From: Polynucleobacter parvulilacunae
GTDB taxonomy: Bacteria > Pseudomonadota > Gammaproteobacteria > Burkholderiales > Burkholderiaceae
DNA length: 64,000 nucleotides
Assembly (NCBI RefSeq): GCF_018881715.1
Contig: NZ_JACVPW010000001.1
Span: 1-64,000 of the forward strand
Direction: 5' to 3'
Below, one piece after another: positions 16,243 to 23,565 of the stretch. How positions within the stretch are numbered: the stretch's first letter is position 1; every line of letters starts with the position of its first letter. The translations under genes were made by a program, and so were the position numbers. The notes under the pieces were generated by a model, which worked only from the letters and a program-made list of their open reading frames with translations, had not been told where the DNA came from and did not search any database.

Positions 16243-16410
16243 CTATCGCCCGCGTCCGGCCTTGCGCATCATGCCTTTTCCCCCGCCAAAGCCTGCCTGA
16301 GGCCTTCCGGCTGGGCCAGAGGGTCCTTTTGGGACGGGTGGACGTGCTGGCGGCTTAGCTACCACCGCTTTTGCTGGGGTTTTTGAATCGGGTTTCTTTT
16401 CGTCAGTCAC
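16243..16410 (-). CDS. Small Pro/Gly/Lys-rich basic protein, 55 aa
   Basis: This ORF is not in the supplied track. GTG 16410 has GGAG six bases upstream. The 55 residues begin acidic-basic (MTDEKKPDSKTPAKA), continue with a proline-rich centre (KPPARPPVPKGPSGPAGRP) and end glycine-rich and basic (FGGGKGMMRKAGRGR). It has no hydrophobic helix and looks disordered, suited to nucleic-acid or protein binding. It is divergent from the M50 protease gene, with starts about 30 bases apart, so the two share a control region. Function is unknown. Confidence 0.6.
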   Translation of the reverse strand: MTDEKKPDSKTPAKAVVAKPPARPPVPKGPSGPAGRPQAGFGGGKGMMRKAGRGR

Positions 16411-16438
16411 TTTGAGCTCCTATGGATATCATATTGCC

Positions 16439-17101
16439 ATGATTACTGACTATTCTATCCAAGCTGTCGCAATTAATGCGATTCCCTTGATTTTTGCGAT
16501 CACCATCCACGAAGCAGCCCATGGCTTTGCTGCCCGCAAGTTTGGCGATAACACCGCCTACATGCTGGGTCGGGTCAGCCTGAACCCAGCCAAACATATA
16601 GACCCTGTTGGCACCATCTTGATTCCTCTGGTTTTAATACTGACAGGATCACCATTCTTAGTGGGCTATGCGAAGCCTGTCCCCGTCAATTTTGGTCGCC
16701 TCAGAAACCCCAGAATTGACTCGATTTGGGTTGCCCTGGCAGGGCCCGGGTCTAATTTCATCCAGGCGCTGGTCTGGCTCACCCTCTTAATCGTCCTGGT
16801 GGGATTTGGAGTCAATGAGAAATTTCTAATCTCCATGTCTCAAGCGGGTATCACTTGGAATTTAGGTTTATTGGTATTTAATCTCTTTCCATTGCCCCCA
16901 TTAGATGGTGGACGCATTCTTGCTGGTCTACTGCCAGCGCGTCAATCCATCGCGCTTGGGCGACTAGAGCCCTGGGGATTCTTCATCGTCCTTGGCTTGG
17001 TATTTACCGGAATCATTGGCAACCTCTGGATGGCGCCCTTAATAAGCTTCTTTGAGTGGCTCATCCTCTTGCTGACCAGCCCGCTCAGGATGCTATTTTA
17101 A
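16439..17101 (+). CDS. Site-2 protease family (M50) membrane metalloprotease
   Basis: The 220-residue protein has the M50 signature HEAAH within IFAITIHEAAHGFAARKFGD, a second metal-binding region NLFPLPPLDGGRILAG with the conserved Asp, and about five to six membrane segments. Unlike RseP it has no PDZ domain and belongs to the short S2P group (YwhC-like). The track ORF starts at TTG 16412. I prefer ATG 16439 (MITDYSIQ), because the extra residues overlap the start region of the divergent small gene and show no homology. Substrate is unknown. Confidence 0.85.
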   Translation: MITDYSIQAVAINAIPLIFAITIHEAAHGFAARKFGDNTAYMLGRVSLNPAKHIDPVGTILIPLVLILTGSPFLVGYAKPVPVNFGRLRNPRIDSIWVALAGPGSNFIQALVWLTLLIVLVGFGVNEKFLISMSQAGITWNLGLLVFNLFPLPPLDGGRILAGLLPARQSIALGRLEPWGFFIVLGLVFTGIIGNLWMAPLISFFEWLILLLTSPLRMLF

Positions 17102-17170
17102 ATCGAGCAAAAAATACTTTTCTGGGATATGCTGAAGTCACGCAGCTCACCTGATTAACGGAGAACCATC

Positions 17171-17623
17171 ATGAAACCACAAAAATTAATTCTTGCGACT
17201 ACCGCAACTGTTTTGGCGATTGGCGCAGGTGCGGCATATGCTCAATTTCAAAGCGCAGAAAAAGCAGTTGACTATCGCGAGAGTGTTTTTACAGTAATGG
17301 GCACCCACTTTGGCCGCATTGGTGCAGTTGTCAAAGGCGAGCAACCTTACAACAAAGATGAGGTTGCAAAAAATGCTGCCATCGTAACTATGATGTCCAC
17401 ACTCCCTTGGCAAGCTTTTGGTCCTGGAACTGAAGGTGGTAAAGCAAAACCTGAGGTGTGGTCAGACAACGCTAAGTTCAAAGCTGCTGCAGACAAAATG
17501 CAATTAGCTGTTGTTGATCTCAATAAGGCTACTCAATCAGGCGACTTAGAAAGCATTAAAAAATCTTTTGGTGCAGCAGGCGCAACCTGCAAAGGCTGCC
17601 ATGACGATTTCAAAAAGAAATAA
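17171..17623 (+). CDS. Cytochrome c' (class II c-type cytochrome)
   Basis: The 150-residue precursor has a signal peptide (cleavage near AAYAQF) and a four-helix class II cytochrome layout. The heme-binding CKGCH lies near the C-terminus (ATCKGCHDDFKKK). A GGAG ribosome site precedes the ATG. Cytochromes c' bind nitric oxide or carry electrons in the periplasm. Maturation would depend on the ccm operon in this window. It is convergent with a cytochrome b561 gene that starts its stop region only 17 bases away, so a membrane quinol-to-cytochrome c' link is possible. Confidence 0.9.
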   Translation: MKPQKLILATTATVLAIGAGAAYAQFQSAEKAVDYRESVFTVMGTHFGRIGAVVKGEQPYNKDEVAKNAAIVTMMSTLPWQAFGPGTEGGKAKPEVWSDNAKFKAAADKMQLAVVDLNKATQSGDLESIKKSFGAAGATCKGCHDDFKKK

Positions 17624-17640
17624 GCGATCTTTATTGATCG

Positions 17641-18321
17641 TTATTTCGTAATCAAGTAACCCACTACTAACGCGATCACACTTAAAAGCAGCAAAGCGAA
17701 ACCGCGCTGTAGCACTCCATCCTTGGAGGCACGACCCAAGTCAGCAGGCAAGTACTTAGCCTCTTCACTTGGGTTGATTTCTTTATCCCCATTGATCATT
17801 GGCTTAATCAGATTTTCACCTTTGAATTTCTTGTAATACCAAATCGCTGCGATATGAATTGCAATCAGGGTATAAATCACCACTTGATTGCCTTCGTGAA
17901 TCTCCGATAAAAATGAAGATATCGAACCAGATACATATTTTGCTAAGGGCCCCTGAAAGGAGACCTCATCATCAACGAATAAGCCAGTGAGTACTTGAAC
18001 GCTTAAAACAAAAATGAGGGCAAATACAGAAATTGCACCAATGGGGTTGTGTCCAAGAACGCGAGGTGAACTGCCACTTAAGTAATCAAAAATCGCTTTC
18101 TTGGTTGGCAAAAAAGAGGTGAAGCGCGCATGGGTAGACCCAACAAAACCCCAGATGATTCTGAAGATCAATAAAATCAAAATGCTGTAACCGAAATAGG
18201 CGTGCCATTGAATAAATTCATCACCTAAATTGATAGTTACAAAGCTACCAGTGATACACAGCACCAACAACCAGTGAAATACACGGATTGGCAAATCCCA
18301 TACGCGAATAATTTTCTTCAT
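17641..18321 (-). CDS. Cytochrome b561-type membrane protein
   Basis: The 226-residue protein shows four to five membrane helices with the cytochrome b561 / Ni-Fe hydrogenase b-subunit pattern: VWDLPIRVFHWLLVLCITGSFV (heme His), FIQWHAYFGYSILILLIFRIIWGF (His), SEIHEGNQVVIYTLIAIHIAAIWYYKKFKGENLI (His pair). It probably passes electrons between quinol and a periplasmic c-type protein. The convergent neighbour is cytochrome c', its likely partner. A final single helix (ALLLLSVIALVVGYLI) follows the core. Confidence 0.85.
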   Translation of the reverse strand: MKKIIRVWDLPIRVFHWLLVLCITGSFVTINLGDEFIQWHAYFGYSILILLIFRIIWGFVGSTHARFTSFLPTKKAIFDYLSGSSPRVLGHNPIGAISVFALIFVLSVQVLTGLFVDDEVSFQGPLAKYVSGSISSFLSEIHEGNQVVIYTLIAIHIAAIWYYKKFKGENLIKPMINGDKEINPSEEAKYLPADLGRASKDGVLQRGFALLLLSVIALVVGYLITK

Positions 18322-18364
18322 ACCTTAAGGATAATCCTCTTCTCCTCTAAAATGGAGGCAACTC

Positions 18365-19570
18365 ATGAATCCTGGAAAAGCCTTTAGAACCCTACTGCTG
18401 TATCGCGTTGGCGCAACCCTAAGCTACCAAATTACGATGGTGGCGGTAGGTTGGCATCTTTACGAAATCACTAACAGCGTAGTTTCACTTGGGCTGATTG
18501 GTCTCGCGGAGCTTGTTCCCTACTTTGCACTAGCCCTATATTCAGGTCACGCGGTTGATCACTACTCCCGTAAATGGATTGCTGCAATCGCCTGCCTCAT
18601 TCATATTGCGGTCGGGTTATTTTTAACGGTCGTCGCATTGGGCTGGCTTACACCACCGATACCGCTGATTTACACCGCAGTGGCATTTATTGGCATTGCG
18701 AGAGCTTTACTAAGGCCCTCTTATCAAGCGCTTTTCGGGCAGATTATTCCGAGAGATCAACTGCCGCGTTACACAGCGTATGCATCTTCGGCTTTTCAGA
18801 TTTGCGTAGTGGCCGGCCCAGGATTAGGCGGACTGATGATTGGTTTCGCTGGTCTTGAATGGACTTATTTGCTCGCCGCCTTCTGCGGAGCGCTTGGTTT
18901 ATATGGGATCACTTTCATTACTGCCATCCAAGAGAAATCGAGCATCCTATCTAAACACTTTCTAAAAAGCTTTTTGGAAGGCTTTCATTACGTCAGAAAG
19001 CATGAGCTTATTTTGAGCATCATGGCACTTGATATGTTTGCCGTCCTTTTTGGTGGCGCAGTTTCTATTCTTCCAGCTTTTGTTAAAGAAGTCCTGAATG
19101 CGGGACCAGAAACCCTAGGGATTCTGCGCGCTGCGCCTGCAGCTGGAGCTGTCATTACTGGCATCTACTTGGCACGGCGCCCAATACTGAATGACTCAGG
19201 AAAGCACCTACTTATTTCCGTTGCAGGTTTTGGAGCAGCGATCATTGCCTTTGGCATCTCCAATAATTTATGGATATGCGCTTTCTTTTTATTTGTCTCT
19301 GGTTGCTTTGACTCAATATCAGTGGTAATTCGGGGCAGCATCATGCAACTCACCACACCAGATCATATGCGCGGCAGAATTAGCGCCATTAACGGCATCT
19401 TCATTGGCTCATCTAATGAATTGGGTGCATTGGAATCCGGTATTGCAGCTAGCATGATGGGCTTAGTGCCATCAATTGCTTTTGGCGGGGCTGCAACGAT
19501 TTTGATTGTTTTAATTACCTATCGCCTTGCCCCGCACCTTAGAAAACTTCATCTCAAGGATATTTCTTAA
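18365..19570 (+). CDS. MFS transporter (EntS/DHA3-like)
   Basis: The 401-residue protein has about 12 hydrophobic segments. The loop between helices 2 and 3 reads YSGHAVDHYSRKWIAA, in place of the G-x-L-a-D-r-x-G-r-k-x motif A, and the second half has TTPDHMRGRISAINGIF. These features fit the DHA3 group, which includes EntS and macrolide exporters. GGAGG lies just before the ATG. Substrate is unknown. It is divergent from the b561 gene and convergent with the dehydrogenase at 19583. Confidence 0.85.
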   Translation: MNPGKAFRTLLLYRVGATLSYQITMVAVGWHLYEITNSVVSLGLIGLAELVPYFALALYSGHAVDHYSRKWIAAIACLIHIAVGLFLTVVALGWLTPPIPLIYTAVAFIGIARALLRPSYQALFGQIIPRDQLPRYTAYASSAFQICVVAGPGLGGLMIGFAGLEWTYLLAAFCGALGLYGITFITAIQEKSSILSKHFLKSFLEGFHYVRKHELILSIMALDMFAVLFGGAVSILPAFVKEVLNAGPETLGILRAAPAAGAVITGIYLARRPILNDSGKHLLISVAGFGAAIIAFGISNNLWICAFFLFVSGCFDSISVVIRGSIMQLTTPDHMRGRISAINGIFIGSSNELGALESGIAASMMGLVPSIAFGGAATILIVLITYRLAPHLRKLHLKDIS

Positions 19571-19582
19571 GGCTACCTACTG

Positions 19583-20524
19583 CTATTTAATCTCAGGCAA
19601 ATCTTTCTGAATAATTTTTAGACCAGCACGCAAAGCTTTTTGATAGCGCTCACGTTCGGCCTTGATAGTTTCAGCAGTCCACTTAAAGAAACCTTCACCA
19701 GTCTTCATGCCAAACTTGCCACTGGCAATACGATCACTCAAACACTTCGCAATCGTTGGAGAATTATTTAAAGTCGGATAAATGGTAGCGCCACCAGCAC
19801 CATGAACCTCCAGACCAGCATGATCTCTCTGCATAGCTGGGCCAGCGGCAATATAGCGAAAGCCAAAGCCAAAGCGAACTGCCTTGTCGATATCCTCTGG
19901 CGTACAGATACCTTCATCCACCATGGCAAAAGCCTCACGCGATAAAGCATGTTGTAGGCGATTCGCCAAAAATCCCGGGAGATCTTTCTTAACGGTTACT
20001 GGCACCATGCCACATGCAGTCATTAAGCGCGAGAGGCTTTCACCAACCATAGGTGAAGTCTTCGCTCCATAAACTACTTCTACACAAGGGACCAAGTGTG
20101 CGGGCATAAAAAAATGTAGACCAATCATGCGCGCTGCTGTTTTAAGTCCGTTTGCAATCTCGCTAATCGGAAAGCTCGTACTATTGCTCGCCAAAACGGC
20201 TTCAGGCTTTGCGTATTGCTCTAGCTTTGTAAATAGTTCGCGCTTAATATCCAGCCGCTCTGGGACACACTCAATCGCCAAGTCAATATCAGACCAATCC
20301 ACTTCTTCCAGCGTACCGGCAACTGTGAGTAAATGAATACGATGCTCGTAACCAAGCTCAGTCATAGTATTAGCGAAGTAATCAGGTAGGAGGGCACGTC
20401 GTTCAGTAGTAGGCTCAACTACCTGCACTGCACAGCCACCGCGCGCACAAACGGCTGCAACGTCAGCACCCATAGTGCCGCCACCGACAATGACTACCTT
20501 GGTTTCGGCTGGGGTAAATAACAT
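19583..20524 (-). CDS. 3-hydroxyacyl-CoA dehydrogenase-family enzyme (NAD-dependent)
   Basis: The 313-residue protein has an N-terminal Rossmann domain (VVIVGGGTMGADVAAVCARGG), a catalytic His region (MIGLHFFMPAHLVPCVEVV) and the helical C-terminal domain with DLPGFLANRLQHALSREAFAMVDEGICTPEDIDKAVRFGFGFRY. The single-domain size is that of HBDH, carnitine dehydrogenase and L-gulonate 3-dehydrogenase (lambda-crystallin-like) enzymes. It is clearly paralogous to the gene at 26902. Context with a 2-hydroxyacid dehydrogenase, a DapA-like protein and a TAXI-TRAP system suggests oxidation of a hydroxy acid, not fatty-acid oxidation. Confidence 0.85.
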   Translation of the reverse strand: MLFTPAETKVVIVGGGTMGADVAAVCARGGCAVQVVEPTTERRALLPDYFANTMTELGYEHRIHLLTVAGTLEEVDWSDIDLAIECVPERLDIKRELFTKLEQYAKPEAVLASNSTSFPISEIANGLKTAARMIGLHFFMPAHLVPCVEVVYGAKTSPMVGESLSRLMTACGMVPVTVKKDLPGFLANRLQHALSREAFAMVDEGICTPEDIDKAVRFGFGFRYIAAGPAMQRDHAGLEVHGAGGATIYPTLNNSPTIAKCLSDRIASGKFGMKTGEGFFKWTAETIKAERERYQKALRAGLKIIQKDLPEIK

Positions 20525-20609
20525 GAATTCTCTCCTAAATGGTGTGGGACTTTTTCTGAAAAATCCTCTTACAATGGGCTCATTATTTCAATAAAAAAGT
20601 TAGTGAGAC

Positions 20610-21539
20610 ATGATCCCCGTCAATTCGGTGCTACAGGTCGGCCATTTCCCTGAAATTATGCAGGCAGAAATAGATCGACGCCTTACCCCTATTCACCATC
20701 TCGATCCACAAGCACCCGCTCCTGCCGGAAACTTTCAGGCAATTTTGATCCGCTCTAATACCAAGCTGCCCGAGGCCCTGGTTAAACAGATCCCCAGCAT
20801 TCGGATGGTTGCTACCTGTGGAGTTGGCTATGACAACCTGCCATTAAGCTTTCTAAAAGAGCAAGGCATCAAGGCAAGCAATACACCTGGAGTCCTTAAC
20901 GATGCCGTATGCGAACTGGCAATCGGCATGATGCTCGCCCTACTGCGCCAGCTTCCAGAGGCTCAGGAATACGTCAAAAGCACTGCCTGGTCAAAAGCAC
21001 CCTTCAGACTCACCACTACTTTGGCTGGTAAACGAGTGGGTATCGCTGGTATGGGTCGCATTGGGCAAGATCTGGCTAAACGTTTAGAGCCCTTTAAAGT
21101 AGAAATTGCTTATTCAGGGCCCAATAAAAAATCTCTCCCTTATACCTATTACCCTGATGTTGAAGCGCTGGCGAAGGCCTGCGATATTTTGTTTTTGGCC
21201 TGCCCTGCAACTCCAGATACAGACAAAATGATCAATGCCAATGTATTAGAAGCCCTGGGACCATCGGGTTACTTAATTAATATTGCTCGCGGAAGCGTTG
21301 TAGATGAGCCTGCCCTTTTATATGCACTGCAGCATAAAAAGATTGCTGGTGCCGCTTTAGATGTTTTTGAGAGCGAACCTAACCCAAGTCATGAATTTTT
21401 AACACTCGATAATGTATTGTTAACACCACATATTGGGAGTGCTACCGCGGAAACACGGATAGCCATGACCAATTTAGCTGTGGATAATTTAGAAGCATTC
21501 TTTAAGCAACAAATACTTCCATCGGAAGTAAATAACTAA
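20610..21539 (+). CDS. D-2-hydroxyacid dehydrogenase (glyoxylate/hydroxypyruvate reductase-like)
   Basis: The 309-residue enzyme has the NAD(P)-binding segment GKRVGIAGMGRIGQDLAKRLEPF, catalytic Arg in LINIARGSVVDEPALL, Glu in LDVFESEPNPS and His in LLTPHIGSATAETR. The residues after the nucleotide-binding strand (YSGPNKKSLPY) resemble the NADPH-preferring glyoxylate/hydroxypyruvate reductase group. It is followed 17 bases later by the DapA-like gene and is divergent from the 3-hydroxyacyl-CoA-dehydrogenase-like gene. It probably serves the same catabolic route. Confidence 0.87.
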   Translation: MIPVNSVLQVGHFPEIMQAEIDRRLTPIHHLDPQAPAPAGNFQAILIRSNTKLPEALVKQIPSIRMVATCGVGYDNLPLSFLKEQGIKASNTPGVLNDAVCELAIGMMLALLRQLPEAQEYVKSTAWSKAPFRLTTTLAGKRVGIAGMGRIGQDLAKRLEPFKVEIAYSGPNKKSLPYTYYPDVEALAKACDILFLACPATPDTDKMINANVLEALGPSGYLINIARGSVVDEPALLYALQHKKIAGAALDVFESEPNPSHEFLTLDNVLLTPHIGSATAETRIAMTNLAVDNLEAFFKQQILPSEVNN

Positions 21540-21556
21540 AAAATAACGGAGCCAGT

Positions 21557-22483
21557 ATGACGATTTCCTTGCACCCATCCACCTTACCTGCGGTGTTATC
21601 ACCAGTAATCACACCATTCAAGGCAGACGGCAGCCCAGACGCTCCTAAATTACTAAAACAATGTCAATGGTTAGAAGCCAATGGTGTTGGACAAGCCATC
21701 TTTGGCACGAATTCCGAAGCAAACTCGATGTCTGCTCCACAGAAGATGAGCACCTTAACCGCATTAATTGAAGGTGGCTTGAATCCAGATCACTTGATGC
21801 CAGGCACTGGTGCAACTTCTATCGACGCAACCGTCAACATGACACGTCATGCGGTAAATCATCAGTGCGCAGGGGTGCTCATGTTGCCGCCTTTCTATTA
21901 CAAAGACGTTACCGATGATGGCTTATTTGCTTATTTTTCTGAAGTGATTCAAAAAGTCGGCAGTGCCGCACTACAGATCTATATCTACAACATTCCACCA
22001 GTTACCAAAATCAATTTAAGTCTATCTTTGCTTGAGCGTTTAGCAAAAGAGTATCCAAAAACTGTTGTGGGCATGAAAGATAGCTCCGGTGATTGGGCTT
22101 ATACAGAATCTGTGATCAAGTTGTTAGCCCCTTCAGGCTTCCGCGTATATGCAGGTAGTGAAGTATTCCTCATGCGTGCTTTACGTGCTGGCGGCGTTGG
22201 CTGCATCTCTGCTACCGCCAATGTGAACCCAAAAGCGATTGCCGATTTAGCGGCTCATTGGAGGGAATCCAATGCCGATGAACGTCAAGCTAGCCTGGAC
22301 CAAGTGCGCGGCATTTTTGCCAAGTACCAAATGATTGCTGGCATGAAAACGGCAGTAGCCCATTACACCAAAGATTCTGAGTGGCTCCGCGTACGTCCAC
22401 CACTGGTGCAGTTAAGTGCCGATCAACAAGCTCAACTACTTGCCGAGTTGAAAGCCATCAACTTCAGTATGCCCGGCCTGTAA
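21557..22483 (+). CDS. DapA/NAL-family class I aldolase or dehydratase
   Basis: The 308-residue (beta/alpha)8 protein shows the family motifs VLSPVITPFKADGSPD, GIFGTNSEANS-type phosphate/carboxylate loop (here QAIFGTNSEANSMS), the tyrosine segment IYIYNIPPVT, and the Schiff-base lysine in TVVGMKDSSGDW. The loop reads GTNSE, not the GTTGE of true DapA, which argues for a catabolic member (2-keto-3-deoxy acid aldolase or dehydratase). Neighbours are hydroxyacid dehydrogenases and TAXI-TRAP transport genes, so a 2-oxo acid from sugar-acid breakdown is the most likely substrate. Confidence 0.85.
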   Translation: MTISLHPSTLPAVLSPVITPFKADGSPDAPKLLKQCQWLEANGVGQAIFGTNSEANSMSAPQKMSTLTALIEGGLNPDHLMPGTGATSIDATVNMTRHAVNHQCAGVLMLPPFYYKDVTDDGLFAYFSEVIQKVGSAALQIYIYNIPPVTKINLSLSLLERLAKEYPKTVVGMKDSSGDWAYTESVIKLLAPSGFRVYAGSEVFLMRALRAGGVGCISATANVNPKAIADLAAHWRESNADERQASLDQVRGIFAKYQMIAGMKTAVAHYTKDSEWLRVRPPLVQLSADQQAQLLAELKAINFSMPGL

Positions 22484-22517
22484 TCTATAAAACATAAAAA
22501 ATCATTAGGAGAGAACA

Positions 22518-23468
22518 ATGAAACTACTTAAAGTCATTGCCTTATCACTCAGCTTTCTTTGCGCCAGCGTAAGTGCACAGAATATTTCTATCGCAACTGG
22601 TGGTACAGGCGGTGTTTACTACCCTATGGGCGGTGGCCTAGCCTCAGTTCTCTCCAGCAAGGTTCCTGGCATGTCTGCAACAGCAGAAGTAACAGGTGGT
22701 TCAGTAGACAACTTGAATCTCATTGGCACAGGTAAGCCATATGTTGGCTTCTCCATGGCTGACGCTGCTAAAGATGCTCAGATTGGCGAAGGTAAGTTTG
22801 CTGGCAAAAAAGTAGATCTACGTACTTTAGTTGTTCTGTATCCAAACCTCATGCACGTGGTAACAGTCGATTCCACAGGCATTAAGTCCATGAAAGACCT
22901 CAAGGGCAAGCGCATTAGTACTGGCGCCCCTGGTAGCGCAACGGAAGTCATGGCATTTCGCCTACTGGAAGCTGCTGGGATTGATAAAGACAAGGATGTG
23001 AAGCGTGAGCGATTGAGCGTTGCCGAATCCGTTAATGCCATTAAAGACCGCAAAATTGATGCATTCTTCTGGGTGGGTGGATTACCAACAGCAGCCGTAA
23101 CTGACTTAGCCAATACGCCAGGAACCAAGATTGTGATGGTCGACACCGGCGAAGAGGTGGCTGCCATGAATAAAAAATATGGCAACCTTTACTTTGTAAC
23201 TACTATTCCAAAGGCCACTTATAGCGGCATGGCTAGAGACAATAAAGTCGCAGCAGTTGCCAATATTTTGGTAGTTAATGCCAATATGCCTGATGATCAG
23301 GCTTATAAGATTGTTAAGGCAATCTTTGATAACAAATTGGAATTGGTGCGTACTCATCAAGAATTTATGAGCGTCAGCCTAGAAAACCAAAAAACAAAAT
23401 CAACCCCTGTTGATTTTCATCCAGGCGCACTCAAGTACTTCAAAGAAAAGAACGTCAAACTCAATTAA
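22518..23468 (+). CDS. TAXI-family TRAP transporter solute-binding protein
   Basis: The 316-residue precursor has a signal peptide (cleavage near SVSAQ). The TAXI opening is ISIATGGTGGVYYPMGGGLASVLS, with TGGSVDNLNLIGTGKPYVGFSMADAA, GKRISTGAPGSATEVMAFRLLEAAG and AFFWVGGLPTAAVTDLA. TAXI proteins bind their ligand (glutamate, 2-oxoglutarate and other acids) in the periplasm and deliver it to a fused TRAP permease, which is encoded 97 bases downstream. GGAGAG precedes the ATG. It is likely in the same transcript as the dehydrogenase and DapA-like genes. Confidence 0.92.
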   Translation: MKLLKVIALSLSFLCASVSAQNISIATGGTGGVYYPMGGGLASVLSSKVPGMSATAEVTGGSVDNLNLIGTGKPYVGFSMADAAKDAQIGEGKFAGKKVDLRTLVVLYPNLMHVVTVDSTGIKSMKDLKGKRISTGAPGSATEVMAFRLLEAAGIDKDKDVKRERLSVAESVNAIKDRKIDAFFWVGGLPTAAVTDLANTPGTKIVMVDTGEEVAAMNKKYGNLYFVTTIPKATYSGMARDNKVAAVANILVVNANMPDDQAYKIVKAIFDNKLELVRTHQEFMSVSLENQKTKSTPVDFHPGALKYFKEKNVKLN

Positions 23469-23482
23469 TTTGATACTCTATC

Positions 23483-23510
23483 GGGGGTGAGCCAGTCTCA
23501 CCCCTTTCGT
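23483..23510 (+). terminator. Hairpin between binding protein and permease (attenuator-like)
   Basis: GGGGTGAG CCAGT CTCACCCC is followed by TTTCGTTTT, right after the TAXI gene stop. A partial terminator here would give more binding protein than permease, a common arrangement in transporter operons. Confidence 0.65.
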
Positions 23511-23565
23511 TTTACGGTAGTGAATACATAAAGTAGTGCATAAAAATAATTACAGAGGTTGAGAC

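Noticed and set aside
17625-17640. CGATC/GATCG hairpin between cytochrome c' and b561
   Set aside because: The stem is only five base pairs and lacks a T run, too weak to call a terminator.
22778-23185. 135-aa minus-strand ORF
   Set aside because: It is antisense to the TAXI binding-protein gene and has no domain. It is a frame shadow.
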